Shown in pieces: positions 18,323-28,171 of a stretch of 64,000 nucleotides of DNA. Positions within the stretch are counted from its first letter, which is position 1; the number at the start of each line of letters is the position of its first letter. The notes beneath the pieces are model-generated. The model ran no database searches and was not told where the DNA came from. It worked only from the letters and a program-made list of their open reading frames with translations. The stretch comes from Nostoc sphaeroides (GTDB taxonomy: Bacteria > Cyanobacteriota > Cyanobacteriia > Cyanobacteriales > Nostocaceae): positions 801,501 to 865,500 of the forward strand of contig NZ_CP031941.1 in NCBI RefSeq assembly GCF_003443655.1, in the 5' to 3' direction. Both the position numbers and the translations under genes were made by a program.

Positions 18323-19844
18323 GTGTGTGAGTTAAAACCGATACCTCAATCTGGGTATTTGATATTTTTTTCTGCACTTCTCCTGAAAATTAAGCTACTT
18401 TTTAGCTTTCTTTCAATAAAATTTATAATGAGTAGTGCCAAGCACGCATCACCCGCTTGGCTCACCCGGATGGGTGATTTACAAATTTATATATATAAGT
18501 AATAGCGAAAAGGAAAATTTTTAGCTTTTTAACGAAGAGGGTGTCATCAGTATAGTAGATATCATTCTGAGTTAACACAAAAAAATATAATTACTTTAAC
18601 AAGTAACGCTAGAAATATAAACAAAAATGGTAATTAACGGCTTAGAGTATTTTTAAAGTCACCGTTTCCAATAAATTTTATCTAAGTGTATAAAATTATT
18701 TCAGAGTAGGGTAGGCTCTAGTAAAAAAGTTAACTAATCTCACTATTACGCTCAACAAGCAACTTGGAAATCAAACCCCTACGCAAAGTCATTAGTTACT
18801 AGTGATTAGTCCAAGATAAATCACGCCAGTCTTTAATGTGGTTTAAATTAGTCCGAGAAAGCAAAGTTTTTCCGCCCAGCCAAAGACTTACTCAGGGTAT
18901 CGCAAGAGACGGGGTATGCACCAATGACGAATGTCCAATGACTAATGACTAATAAGAGTGTTCCACTAAAAATAAAATGTGCTATCGTTAAAAACAATTG
19001 TTATTCAAAACCATTTATGTAATTAAAAGCATGAATTGGTTAGTCTGTAAATCATCCGTGTGCAACATGATTGGAGCAGCATACTCTAGAAATTCGTTGC
19101 AAGAAAGCCGTCATAGCAGTCGGGGAAGCGCTTACTTGTTTGCACCGATGGTTAACTTCAATGTGATGGCTGATGTGGGAGATAATCCACCCTAGTTGGG
19201 TTTTGTTTGGGCAAAAGTACCCATAAAAATCCAACAACAATTACATTGTAATGCTAGGCAAAAATTTTATTTAATTTTTGAATATAGTCTAGTTAAATGT
19301 ATTTTTTGTAGCAAAATAGCTTGTGGAAATGAGTTGTTTCAAAAGACTAAAACCGCCTGAGAGAAAGTAACCTCAAGGTAAACAACTTTATCCCTATTTG
19401 CGTAACAAGCTTATTTAATTTGCCAGATAACCGAAACAGTAGCCTATCTAAACCAACAAATTTTCCCATCAGACAATTTAATAGTCTGGGGTTTGACCCT
19501 GCAATGCACTGAGATTGTTTTGTTAACTGATCTGGTGAAAAAGAAGCAAAATCATTACGTGCCATGACTGGTACAAAAGCTTCTAGTGAGCCAAGGCAAT
19601 TGTGCATATCAATTGAGTAATTCTCTCCCACCTAAGTTAAAGAATTGCTCACATAGTCAAAGCCTGACTCTGGTTTTTCAGTATTTGGAAAACTATCTAA
19701 AAACATGGGTAAATTTCGGTAATACTGCCAATTCAGTTTGATGTATTGATAAATACAAAATTTCTGATGTTGACAGAAGATTAGGATACAGCCAAAACAA
19801 CTTTCAATACTCCCAACCACAATTGATTGAAGAGATATATAGCC
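18323..19844. other. Long gap without a convincing gene, about 1.5 kb
   Basis: It contains a small TCACCC-GGAT-GGGTGA hairpin near 18466, STRR-like TGACTAA units near 18930-18955, an AT-rich dyad around AACAATTGTT (near 18993), and a minus-strand open frame at 19347-19631. That frame (94 codons, ending in a basic amphipathic stretch like LDRLLFRLSGKLNKLVTQIG) could be a decayed or lineage-specific gene, but it has no recognised family and no clear ribosome-binding site. Confidence 0.5.
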
Positions 19845-20540
19845 ATGCAGAACGAGCAATATTTTTCCAAATTGCAGCGCGTGCAAGAAGTTTTATTAAC
19901 TACTGTGTTAGGGGATATTCCTGCACTTATTCTGGGGCCCAAGTTGCGTAATTTGGGATATCGTAGTATTTTTTCCCAGATAGGTAGCCCAGTTTATATT
20001 CAAAATGGTGTTGAATTTAACGGTACTTCTTGTATTGAGATCGGCAGTGGAGTCTATATTTTCAAGGGTGTACGGATGGATGCTAGAGGACACAAAAATA
20101 ATAGAATTCATCTCGGAAATAGAGTCGCTATTGAGCGTAACGTTGACATAGGGTGTTTGGAAGATACGTATATACATATTGACGAAGACACCTTCATTGC
20201 TCCCAACGTGTGTATTGAGGGGCCAGGAGACATTAAAATTGGTAAACACTGCTTGATTGCTGCCCACTCAGGGATCTATGCCAATAATCATAATTTTGCC
20301 GATCCGATGGAACCGATTAAATACCAAGGTGTTACTCGCAAAGGAATTGTGATTGAGGATGACTGTTGGCTAGGGCATGGAGTAACAGTATTAGATGGCG
20401 TTACTATCGGTAAAGGCAGTGTTATTGGTGCCGGAGCAGTTGTCAATAGAGATATTCCTCCTTTCTCTGTTGCTGTAGGCATACCTGCACGAGTCATCAA
20501 AAACCGAATTGGCAAAGACTTAAGCATTGCTTCTAGCTGA
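19845..20540 (+). CDS. Hexapeptide-repeat acyltransferase (left-handed beta helix)
   Basis: A 231-residue protein. From about residue 50 it shows the [LIV]-G-x4 hexapeptide rhythm of left-handed beta-helix acyltransferases, and ends with the family block VIEDDCWLGHGVTVLDGVTIGKGSVIGAGAVV followed by IPPFSVAVGIPARVIKNR. The catalytic-type His and Asn appear in YANNHNFADP. It probably O-acetylates a sugar or glycan, using acetyl-CoA. The ATG at 19845 is chosen over an upstream TTG. No adjacent sugar-biosynthesis operon is seen. Confidence 0.85.
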   Translation: MQNEQYFSKLQRVQEVLLTTVLGDIPALILGPKLRNLGYRSIFSQIGSPVYIQNGVEFNGTSCIEIGSGVYIFKGVRMDARGHKNNRIHLGNRVAIERNVDIGCLEDTYIHIDEDTFIAPNVCIEGPGDIKIGKHCLIAAHSGIYANNHNFADPMEPIKYQGVTRKGIVIEDDCWLGHGVTVLDGVTIGKGSVIGAGAVVNRDIPPFSVAVGIPARVIKNRIGKDLSIASS

Positions 20541-20564
20541 GAAATAGGGGATGGGGCATGGGGG

Positions 20565-20674
20565 AATGGCACTAAGTTAAGATACAGCCCTTGTCCTAAC
20601 TGGTCTGACTGGTTCCCAGCCTGGAGGCTCTTAACGAGGCGACACAAGCTTTTGGGTTTAACAAGCGTGCCATT
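20565..20674. mobile_element. MITE-like repeat, family F4, copy 1 (110 bp)
   Basis: It is bounded by AATGGCAC and GTGCCATT. It shares long internal blocks (GGTTCCCAGCCTGGAGGCTC, CGAGGCGACACAAGC) with the 184-bp copy at 51898-52081, in the opposite orientation, and appears to be an internally deleted version. Confidence 0.7.
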
Positions 20675-21005
20675 CGGGCATGGTAATTATCCCTCGTAAG
20701 CTCTAACCTGTTCCCTTTTTGAAGAAACTTTTGCCCTCAGCTAACGTCACAAGAGTTAGCAGTCTCTAAGTTATTTCTTAGGGTCATCTAAAAGTCAGAC
20801 AACCGTAAGAGCTTAGAATACAATTCTTTTGACTTTTGACTTTTTTACCCTGAGCGCAGCCGAAGGGTGAATGAGTGACTTCCGCCTTGCGGTAAGAGTC
20901 CTCTAAAAAAGGGACGAGATTTGGGTAATATAAAGGAGCTACCTTTTCTGCATGGCAGATCCTGAAAGAAAAGCTTTCTTTGTTTTACCCCTTGGAGATA
21001 TTTCT

Positions 21006-21122
21006 ATGCTCACTTTAAAAATCGCTGTTTATATTGTTGTTGCCTTCTTCGTAACTATCTTCGTCTTCGGATTTTTATCAAACGATCCAGCTCGTAACCC
21101 CGGCCGTCGGGACTTAGAGTAA
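21006..21122 (+). CDS. psbI: Photosystem II reaction centre protein I
   Basis: A 38-residue protein starting [20 protein letters not shown] and ending in NPGRRDLE, which matches the highly conserved PsbI sequence. It is a single-pass thylakoid membrane subunit at the edge of the D1/CP43 side of photosystem II, needed for stable assembly. TTGGAG lies at a good distance before the ATG. A strong hairpin follows 52 bp after the stop codon, so it is probably monocistronic. Confidence 0.97.
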   Translation: MLTLKIAVYIVVAFFVTIFVFGFLSNDPARNPGRRDLE

Positions 21123-21174
21123 AAGGACGATAAATCATCCGCGACTTTAGAAGGCGGAAGATATTAAACGCCAC

Positions 21175-21208
21175 GGAAACTTACTAAACTTTCGCCTAGT
21201 AAGTTTCC
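21175..21208 (+). terminator. Hairpin downstream of psbI
   Basis: GGAAACTTACTA pairs perfectly with TAGTAAGTTTCC (12 bp) around a 10-nt loop. No long T-run follows, so it may be a terminator or a 3'-end stabilising hairpin. Confidence 0.65.
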
Positions 21209-21318
21209 TCCTCAAAGTGGCTTGCTACCGGTAGCAGAAGGCGACAGTTGGAAGGCAAAATGTATATTCATCCTTCCCTCCGTCATTTGGCTGTTTGTTA
21301 GCCCGATTATGCTCAAAT

Positions 21319-24222
21319 ATGCTTCATCCAGTTCTGCCGCCTGATCCGCCTTTTATCCTCGAATCTTTACAAGCTGTAAATCCCGCCTCATCTGCTAGTT
21401 ATACAAACTTTCTTTCAGGTGTAGATACTGGAATACACGAAAAGACAGACAAATCCAAGCAGCCCAAGGATTTGGCCCAGTTGCCAATTGCGAGTGATAC
21501 CAAAAATGATCCGCCATTGCCAACTCCGAGCAACTCAACTCCGAATGACTTGGTAGTTGCCGAAACTCCCTCTGTACCCCATCCACCAGAAACCTTCCCA
21601 CCAGAAATTTCGCCCATCAACAGTTCTGGAACTGCTGCATTGGGGCGATCGCTCGTTGTTAGTTATCCCACGCAGGAGGTTAAAACCTCTAATTGCAAGA
21701 GTTCTAAAGAAAACACAACAAGTCCAAGCGTCGGCGTTAGGCGCTCGGAAATTCTTCTCAGAGCGGCGCTGTGCAAAGGAGAGACGCAAACAGAAGTCAC
21801 TGCGTTACCAACAAAAGTTGGAGTGCAAGCTGACAACCTAGACGTAAAACGTGAACCTTCTCAAAAACTCGGTGAGCGATATCTAACGACAAGCCGCTTT
21901 GCGTCTACGCTAACTCTCAACTCTAGTAAAGAAAAACAAACCTTTTTGGATGGTAGCTTTAGTTATAGAGTTTCCCCAAATCCGCAAATCGCCCAATCTT
22001 TGCCTCCTCTTCAACTTGTCCCAAATGCCACAAACAGCAACAAGTTAGTCGAATCAAAGGGGAGAATTTTAGCACAGAAGTTAACCCAGCAAAAACAGCA
22101 AAGTGATATTACTGCACCACAGTCTCCAAAAGCAGACAATATCTCTGTATCTGCTGCTGATCTTGCACCAAGTTCTCAATCAGTACAAAATTTTATAAAA
22201 TTCAAGTCTCGTAACCCAACAAACCAACTCTCATCGCCCATCACTGTAGGATTCAAGTCCCAAGTCCAACAACAAGCTCAAGCACCAACGCCTACACCAG
22301 ATGGTAATACCACAAATCAGCCACAAAGTCAACCATTTGGTACAACTGCGCCAGCTAGCACGCCGCCAGCTAAACCGAGAATTGTGGAAGTCACTTCAGA
22401 TCGGCAAGAGTATGACGAGCGACGGCAAATTATTACAGCTGTTGGGAATGTAGTTGTGCGATTTGATGGGGCGGTGGTGGATGCCGATCGCCTGCAAGTC
22501 AATTTAGACAACTTGATTGCTGCGGGGGAAGGAAACGTAACTTTAACACGGGGCGATCAAGTACTGCGTGGACAACGCTTTACCTATAACTTTGTTCAAG
22601 ATAGTGGGGAACTGCTAAATGGTAGAGGAGAAATTTATGTACCCTCAACACAAACAGATTTTGCTTTTTCACCCACGAGTATAACTGCTGGTGGAGTTCC
22701 AAAACGTCCGCCCAGCGATCGCATTAGAGCCAATCAGCCCGTTTCTGGTGTGAGCAGCCCTGGAGGAATTGATGTAACAATTGGTGGTCAGGCAAATGCT
22801 AGCAACATCGCGGCACCGAAAACAGGGGGTGTAGTCAATCGACTCAGGTTTGAAGCTGAACACATTGACTTTTATCCGCAAGGCTGGAAAGCAAGGGATG
22901 TCCGCATCACCAATGATCCTTTTTCGCCCCCAGAACTAGAGTTGCGTGCAGATACAGTAACTCTGACGCGAGAATCACCTTTGGTAGACCGGATCAGGAC
23001 ACAGAAGCAGCGTTTGGTATTGGATCAAAGAATCTCGTTACCAATTCCGGTGAATGAGCGGACTATTGACCGCCGGGAGCGGGACGTTACACCTGCAATA
23101 GTCTCTCCCGGCTATGATGGAGATGAGCGGGGTGGTTTGTATATTGAGCGTGGCTTTCCAGTGATCGATACAGAGCAGACACGCTGGACGATCACGCCCC
23201 AGTTGTTAATACAGAAAGCTGTGCAAGAAGGCACGGGTGATTTAGGCGCACTATTTGCAGTCAAGACAAAAATAAATTCTGTTTTGAGTCCACGAGCAGT
23301 AATTGAGGGGACTGGGCAGTTAACTAGTTTTGACTTGAACAAAATAGAAGATAATTTGCGGGTGAGGTTAGGATTGCGCCAGACATTAGGGACTTCCCTT
23401 CCCCACATATTGAATCTGGAGTATAGCTACCGCGATCGCTTTTACAACGGTACCCTTGGCTTTCAAACCGTTCAGAGTAGTATTGGCGGCATTATTACCT
23501 CTCCTGTAATTCCTTTAGGTAAGAGTGGTATCAACCTCACCTATCAGGGAAGCGCTCGATATATCAATGCCAACACCGATCGCCAAGACTTACTAGAACC
23601 AGTGCGGGAAAACGATCGCATCTCACTAGGTCGTTTACAAGGCAGCGCTAGCCTCAGTAGTGGGGTGTTGCTGTGGCAGGGAAAACCATTACCACCCACT
23701 GCCACTGAGGGATTACGATACACGGCTAACCCTGTAGTTCCTTACTTGCAAGCGATCGCTGGACTTACAGGCACTACCAGTTATTACACCAATGGTGATA
23801 ACCAAAGTACCCTAACTGGTACAATTGGCTTACAAGGGCAAATTGGTCATTTTTCTCGACCTTTTTTCGACTATACCGCCTTTAATATTAGTTACTCTCA
23901 AGGCTTAAACAGCGGATTATCACCCTTCTTGTTCGATCGCTCTGTTGATAACAAAGTATTGAGCGCTGGGATATCACAGCAAATCTACGGCCCTTTTCGC
24001 TTAGGCTTCCAAACATCTGTTAACTTGGATACTGGTAGAGAAGCTAGCACCGACTACATTGTGGAATATAGCCGTCGCACCTATGGCATTACCTTGCGTT
24101 ACAATCCGGTGTTGGAGTTAGGCGGGATCAGCTTCCGAATTAGTGATTTTAACTGGGGTGGCGGCACTGATCCATTTTCGGAAGTTAAGCCAGTAGTGGG
24201 CGGCGTGCAACAGGATTATTAG
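21319..24222 (+). CDS. LptD/OstA-like outer-membrane protein (DUF3769)
   Basis: A 967-residue protein. Residues 1 to about 345 form a low-complexity, Pro/Ser/Gln-rich region. An OstA/LptA-like beta-jellyroll domain follows (about 355-450: RIVEVTSDRQEYDERRQIITAVGNVVV and relatives), then a long C-terminal beta-barrel region with many alternating hydrophobic strands. This is the cyanobacterial DUF3769 type, thought to be the LPS-assembly (LptD-equivalent) protein in the outer membrane. The N-terminal region includes stretches that look like repeat DNA read as protein (near 21730-21800). The ATG at 21319 is used; a TTG start at 21295 is possible. No signal peptide is obvious at either start. Confidence 0.8.
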   Translation: MLHPVLPPDPPFILESLQAVNPASSASYTNFLSGVDTGIHEKTDKSKQPKDLAQLPIASDTKNDPPLPTPSNSTPNDLVVAETPSVPHPPETFPPEISPINSSGTAALGRSLVVSYPTQEVKTSNCKSSKENTTSPSVGVRRSEILLRAALCKGETQTEVTALPTKVGVQADNLDVKREPSQKLGERYLTTSRFASTLTLNSSKEKQTFLDGSFSYRVSPNPQIAQSLPPLQLVPNATNSNKLVESKGRILAQKLTQQKQQSDITAPQSPKADNISVSAADLAPSSQSVQNFIKFKSRNPTNQLSSPITVGFKSQVQQQAQAPTPTPDGNTTNQPQSQPFGTTAPASTPPAKPRIVEVTSDRQEYDERRQIITAVGNVVVRFDGAVVDADRLQVNLDNLIAAGEGNVTLTRGDQVLRGQRFTYNFVQDSGELLNGRGEIYVPSTQTDFAFSPTSITAGGVPKRPPSDRIRANQPVSGVSSPGGIDVTIGGQANASNIAAPKTGGVVNRLRFEAEHIDFYPQGWKARDVRITNDPFSPPELELRADTVTLTRESPLVDRIRTQKQRLVLDQRISLPIPVNERTIDRRERDVTPAIVSPGYDGDERGGLYIERGFPVIDTEQTRWTITPQLLIQKAVQEGTGDLGALFAVKTKINSVLSPRAVIEGTGQLTSFDLNKIEDNLRVRLGLRQTLGTSLPHILNLEYSYRDRFYNGTLGFQTVQSSIGGIITSPVIPLGKSGINLTYQGSARYINANTDRQDLLEPVRENDRISLGRLQGSASLSSGVLLWQGKPLPPTATEGLRYTANPVVPYLQAIAGLTGTTSYYTNGDNQSTLTGTIGLQGQIGHFSRPFFDYTAFNISYSQGLNSGLSPFLFDRSVDNKVLSAGISQQIYGPFRLGFQTSVNLDTGREASTDYIVEYSRRTYGITLRYNPVLELGGISFRISDFNWGGGTDPFSEVKPVVGGVQQDY

Positions 24223-24223
24223 T

Positions 24224-24508
24224 CTAAGGATTTGGCACGACTCGACAGGCGATCGCACAATTGGTTGATGCTGCCCCAGGTATTCTCAGCTTGGCATAGT
24301 CGCCGCTTAGTTGAACATGTGATGGTGGTTGGTGTAGGATTGCACAGCATCTGTGAACTGCGGCTTGGTACTCTCGCCATTGCTTACGAATTGCAATACT
24401 TGCAGCATCGTTACCTAAGTCTGAAAATCTTAACCCCGCTCGAATTAGCCAAGCTTCTACATCAGTTGTTTCACCCAGTTTTTCTGGTATGGGATTAATG
24501 TTTTCCAT
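24224..24508 (-). CDS. Small protein of unknown function
   Basis: A 94-residue protein starting MENINPIPEKLGETTDVEAW, with a helical middle (DAASIAIRKQWREYQAAVHRCCAIL). It is convergent with the LptD-like gene, with only one base between the stop codons. An opposite-strand frame of similar size exists, but the minus-strand frame has more protein-like composition. The C-terminal third is less convincing. Confidence 0.5.
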   Translation of the reverse strand: MENINPIPEKLGETTDVEAWLIRAGLRFSDLGNDAASIAIRKQWREYQAAVHRCCAILHQPPSHVQLSGDYAKLRIPGAASTNCAIACRVVPNP

Positions 24509-24683
24509 GAGTAATATCTTTTACGCGTATTTAAAATTAGCCATTTAACTTTAAGAAAAACTTTTGATAATAGCCAATATGATTTTTTATCAAAATCATC
24601 AATAAAAATGATTAAACCCGCCGAAGTTTGTTAAAAGAAGAGAACGAATTACTTTTACGGCTCTCATTTGGATGTAATAGACG

Positions 24684-24712
24684 GTAGGGGCACAGCATTG
24701 CTGTGCCCCTAC
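24684..24712. repeat. Perfect 14-bp-arm palindrome
   Basis: GTAGGGGCACAGCA and TGCTGTGCCCCTAC flank a single T. The GTAGGGGCA edge is related to the ends of the F2 elements. It lies downstream of the outer-membrane barrel gene (minus strand) and could also act as a terminator. Confidence 0.7.
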
Positions 24713-24806
24713 GAATGGTCTGTATTCTATGCAATTGCCGCTATATTACAGTTGGCAAATATCATTGCTTTAGGTTGTAAATAAGCTACTTTCTAGCTCG
24801 GAATCA

Positions 24807-25319
24807 CTAGAAGCGATAGCCTAATCCAGCTTGGAAGCTGACAGCATCAGCATCACTATTTCTGTAGGCATCAATGCCCCATTTAGTATCGCCATAAGCA
24901 ATGACATTATTGCTAACTTCTGATTCAATACCAAGGGTGACTACAGGTGAATTCTGATTGCCCAATGGGGTTTTTTGACCTTCGTCAGTGACAAAAGAAT
25001 AACCACCACCGAAGTAAACGTTAGTATTTTTGGCGATGGGCGCATCGTAAGTCACTATGGGCATAATTGCGGCAGCATCACCACCATACAGCACAGAACC
25101 CCGCAGTGAAACAGGCGCATTGGGAACGGCGTAACGTCCTTGAATATTGCCACCAATTTGTGCTTCATCGTTTCCTTGTCCGCCACTGGTTGCACCAACC
25201 GCAACACCAGCACCGATGTAATTGGCGTTTGTACCAGCTGTTTGAGCAGATGCAATTCCAGCCGAGAGGACAATGGAAGTAGCAGCGAGGAAAGAGGCAG
25301 CTAATTTTGTAAGTTTCAT
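24807..25319 (-). CDS. Small outer-membrane beta-barrel protein
   Basis: A 170-residue protein with a clear signal peptide (MKLTKLAASFLAATSIVLSA, cleavage probably after ASA). The rest is Gly/Asn-rich with alternating beta strands and ends in a C-terminal Phe (QAGLGYRF), the usual recognition signal for BAM-mediated insertion. It probably forms an eight-stranded barrel; function unknown. The ATG at 25319 has GAGAAG upstream, and starts the signal peptide directly. Hairpins made of CACCC/GGGTG lie in the upstream region (about 25395-25450). Confidence 0.82.
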   Translation of the reverse strand: MKLTKLAASFLAATSIVLSAGIASAQTAGTNANYIGAGVAVGATSGGQGNDEAQIGGNIQGRYAVPNAPVSLRGSVLYGGDAAAIMPIVTYDAPIAKNTNVYFGGGYSFVTDEGQKTPLGNQNSPVVTLGIESEVSNNVIAYGDTKWGIDAYRNSDADAVSFQAGLGYRF

Positions 25320-25673
25320 AGAATTCTTCTCACTAGAGTTAGGTAAAATCAATATTCTCTAGTACTAGAATCTCTTTTTTTACAAAATGTAACCTCGCAC
25401 ACCTGGTTCACCCAAGTGGCTGAATTCTTTCTCACCCAGTCGGGTGTACCAAGTGAAATATTCAAAATTCTTGAAATCGAGTAGTGGGTGCGATCGCTAT
25501 CTGATAGCAATTTAAAAAATGATTCCCATAGATGGAGTGCTAAAAGCCATTACCAGCAACCCTTTCAATATCTAAAGTTATCTTTCTCAGAATAATTTTC
25601 AAAAATGCTCTTTATTTAAAAAAATTGTTGTAAATTACCTAAGCTGTTCCAAACTGCGTAGGTTTTGAATATT

Positions 25674-25757
25674 GGTAGGTTGGGTTGAACCTTTGCCAAA
25701 CCCAACAAACCGCGCAAAATGTTGGGTTTCCTTCCTCAGCCCAACCCAATACTATTG
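25674..25757. repeat. Inverted-repeat element GTAGGTTGGGTT...
   Basis: GTAGGTTGGGTTGAAC on the left is mirrored by CAGCCCAACCCAATAC on the right. An internal hairpin AAACCCAACA/TGTTGGGTTT is present. It lies between murJ and the small barrel gene; the remaining 300 bp hold no gene. Confidence 0.6.
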
Positions 25758-25843
25758 AGAGTGTCTATATCATGTCCGGGCAACATCTGTATATACATTT
25801 GAGTGTTTTTTCTGGCTACTTTTTGTCTAAGTCCCAATAACAG

Positions 25844-27448
25844 TTATTTCTTCAAAAAGCGCTGACTTAGACGAGATATAAAAGTATTCACCTCTGGTAT
25901 TTTCATTGATGAAGCGATCGCAGTAAATACTGCAATCCCCACGAAGCCTGATACACACAATTGCAACACCAGAATCAGTAAACCTGTTTTACCCAGCAAT
26001 TGTTGAGAACCAACCAATGTCCCATAGCTTGCTACTCCAGCTACCAAGCTACCCGCAGTCAAACCCAAAATCGGCAAACCCCACTCACGCCAAGGTAAAC
26101 CATTGAGCTTGCGATCGAGCAACCATAACAGCATTAACATTGAGCTACAATTTACACCCACTGTTGCTAACACCAAACCGGGAGCGCCAAAAGGTTTAAC
26201 GAAAAACCAATCTAATACGATGTTGAGCAAAATGTTAAAAATACTGATGCGAAAAGGTGTCTGTCCATCGCCTAAAGCGTAGAACACCCGCACCAAAACA
26301 TCACGTCCCAAATAAACAAACATCCCAATTCCATAAGCGACTAGCAAGGATGAAACTAGCTGTGTAGCTTCTGGCTTGAAAGCACCACGCTCATATACCA
26401 CCTGCACAATGGGTACTGATAACGACACCATCAACGCCCCTAGCGGTAGCATGGTGAAGGCAGTAAGTAGCAGCCCTTGGCGAATGCGTAATTTTAAATC
26501 TGACCAATTTTCGGGGCTGGCTAGTTTGGCAAATATCGGTAACAGGGGCAGTAAAATGATATTAGAAATAATCCCCAACGGAGTTTGTACTAATAGATTC
26601 GCATAGTTAAATCCTGCCGCCGCACCAGGGATAGGACTGGCAAAATAAAGGTCAGTGGCAACATTAATTGGCATCATTCCAGATGAAACTGTTGCCGGAG
26701 TCATGATTTTAATCACTTCTTGAACGCCTGGGGATTTAAAATCAAACCGCAGGCGTAATGTGCCGAGTCCTAATCGCCACTGGACAATTAGCTGCACTAA
26801 CCACTGGAGAACTGCTCCTGCTAAGGTTCCCCAAGCTAAAACCATTCCACCAATTAAAGCGTACTCTGGTTTAATAATGTCCTTGCCCAGTTGCATCGCC
26901 AGTATACCAAGACCGGCAACAACGGTAATACTGGATAATAAGGGACTAATGGAGAGTAACCAATATTGATTGGCTGCATTAAGAGTACCAAAGCCAATGC
27001 CAATTAATCCGGCAAATAAAGCCATCGGTGCCATAATGCGGAGTTGTTGAATGGCGATCGCTCTGGTTGTCGCTTCCAAACCATGACCAACTAAATCAAC
27101 GATCGCATCCGCAAATAAAACTTGAGCCACTGTCACCAGCAACAGCGATCCAGCTACCAGCGTTGTCACGGTTTCCACTAGGGGAGCCGCTTCTTCTCGC
27201 CGCCGCTTGGCTAAAACGCTGACAACTGCGCTGTGTAATGGCCCATTTACACCACCGAGTAATATCAATAGAAAGCCAGGGATAATATAGGCATAACTAT
27301 AGGCAGTGGCAGCAGCACCAACACCAAAAGCGGCAGCGATCGCTTGCTGCCGCACTAAACCGAAGATTTTACTAATTAATGTGGCTGCGGCAACAATGCC
27401 AGCAATTCCAGCGAAAGAACGAGAGGGTTTTTGGTCTTGTTGTGTCAC
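25844..27448 (-). CDS. murJ: Lipid II flippase MurJ
   Basis: A 534-residue membrane protein of the MOP superfamily with about 14 membrane segments. It moves the peptidoglycan precursor lipid II across the inner membrane. Family signatures are visible: ATLISKIFGLVRQQAIAAAFG at the N-terminus, GGVNGPLHSAVVSV, and the later ERGAFKPEATQLVSSLLVAYGIGMFVYLGRDVLVRVFYALGDG. The GTG at 27448 (MTQQDQKPSRSFAG) is preferred because it places the first helix where the family has it; an in-frame ATG at 27514 would add 22 atypical residues. Confidence 0.92.
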   Translation of the reverse strand: MTQQDQKPSRSFAGIAGIVAAATLISKIFGLVRQQAIAAAFGVGAAATAYSYAYIIPGFLLILLGGVNGPLHSAVVSVLAKRRREEAAPLVETVTTLVAGSLLLVTVAQVLFADAIVDLVGHGLEATTRAIAIQQLRIMAPMALFAGLIGIGFGTLNAANQYWLLSISPLLSSITVVAGLGILAMQLGKDIIKPEYALIGGMVLAWGTLAGAVLQWLVQLIVQWRLGLGTLRLRFDFKSPGVQEVIKIMTPATVSSGMMPINVATDLYFASPIPGAAAGFNYANLLVQTPLGIISNIILLPLLPIFAKLASPENWSDLKLRIRQGLLLTAFTMLPLGALMVSLSVPIVQVVYERGAFKPEATQLVSSLLVAYGIGMFVYLGRDVLVRVFYALGDGQTPFRISIFNILLNIVLDWFFVKPFGAPGLVLATVGVNCSSMLMLLWLLDRKLNGLPWREWGLPILGLTAGSLVAGVASYGTLVGSQQLLGKTGLLILVLQLCVSGFVGIAVFTAIASSMKIPEVNTFISRLSQRFLKK

Positions 27449-27514
27449 GAATATTACCCGACAACTCTTGCAGAGTGCATATCTTAGGGACTTCCAAGTA
27501 AAAAAATATTCCAT

Positions 27515-28171
27515 TGCTATTGTTCACTGTTGACCGTTGACGGTTCACGAGTTTTCAGTCAACAGTCAACAGTCAACGACTTTAATGTGGAATAATTTAT
27601 TTTTTGGAGTTCCCTTAAAACATTTAACCTGAAATTCCCCATTCTGTCAGGTAAATTTTGACAAATTAGTGATTTTAAATGCTTTCGCCTTGGTATTGGC
27701 ACGATGCCGAAGGCGGGCTACGCCTACGCTCAAAACGAAATTATTGCCCCTCTTTTATGGAAAAAGTGAAGGTTCAAAACCTCGCCCGAAGTCAAGCGAA
27801 AAAATCCTTGTATTCTCTTGGTAGGTTGAAACCCTCTGCCCGTTGTGTCGGGCTTAGTTTAATTGCGAATTGCGAATGGGCGAAAAAGCGAATTGATTTC
27901 ATCCCCATTTTAAGGGGGTCGCCGTAGGCGGGGGGATCTTAACTGAACCTGATTACAGCAACACTAACTTAGTCATATCCTCTGTTATATACAAGCCCAA
28001 ATTATTTTTTAACCCATTATGAGGATAGATAAAGAAAGGGGAACTATAACAATAACCATCTTCTGAGAAATTGTTGAACACTGCAAAAATTTGCAGTTTG
28101 TCATATTTTTGGCAACCTTTAATTCCATGAAGTTTGGTATGAGGAATCATTAAACGACATAATCCAGAGCA
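27515..28171. other. Repeat-filled intergenic region
   Basis: It contains STRR-like GTTGACC/AGTCAAC units (27526-27582), the dispersed repeat CGATGCCGAAGGCGGGCTAC (27701-27733), and a repeat around GAAACCCTCTGCCCGTTGTG (27827). No convincing gene is present. The promoter of the cyanobacteriochrome kinase must lie in its last 200 bp. Confidence 0.6.

Noticed and set aside
18975..19005. Fur-box-like dyad around AACAATTGTT
   Set aside because: Short AT-rich dyads are frequent here and no iron-related gene follows.
18998..19195. 65-codon plus-strand frame
   Set aside because: Starts at a weak TTG, has no ribosome-binding site and no recognised motif; could be real but I cannot support it.
19347..19631. 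94-codon minus-strand frame
   Set aside because: Composition is fairly protein-like, but there is no family, start signal or operon context; described within the gap entry only.
24232..24498. 88-codon plus-strand frame after the LptD-like gene
   Set aside because: It is the complement of a more convincing minus-strand frame at 24224-24508.
27953..28150. 65-codon minus-strand frame just before the cyanobacteriochrome kinase
   Set aside because: Looks somewhat protein-like, but its start is 22 bp from the divergent kinase start and it has no recognised family.
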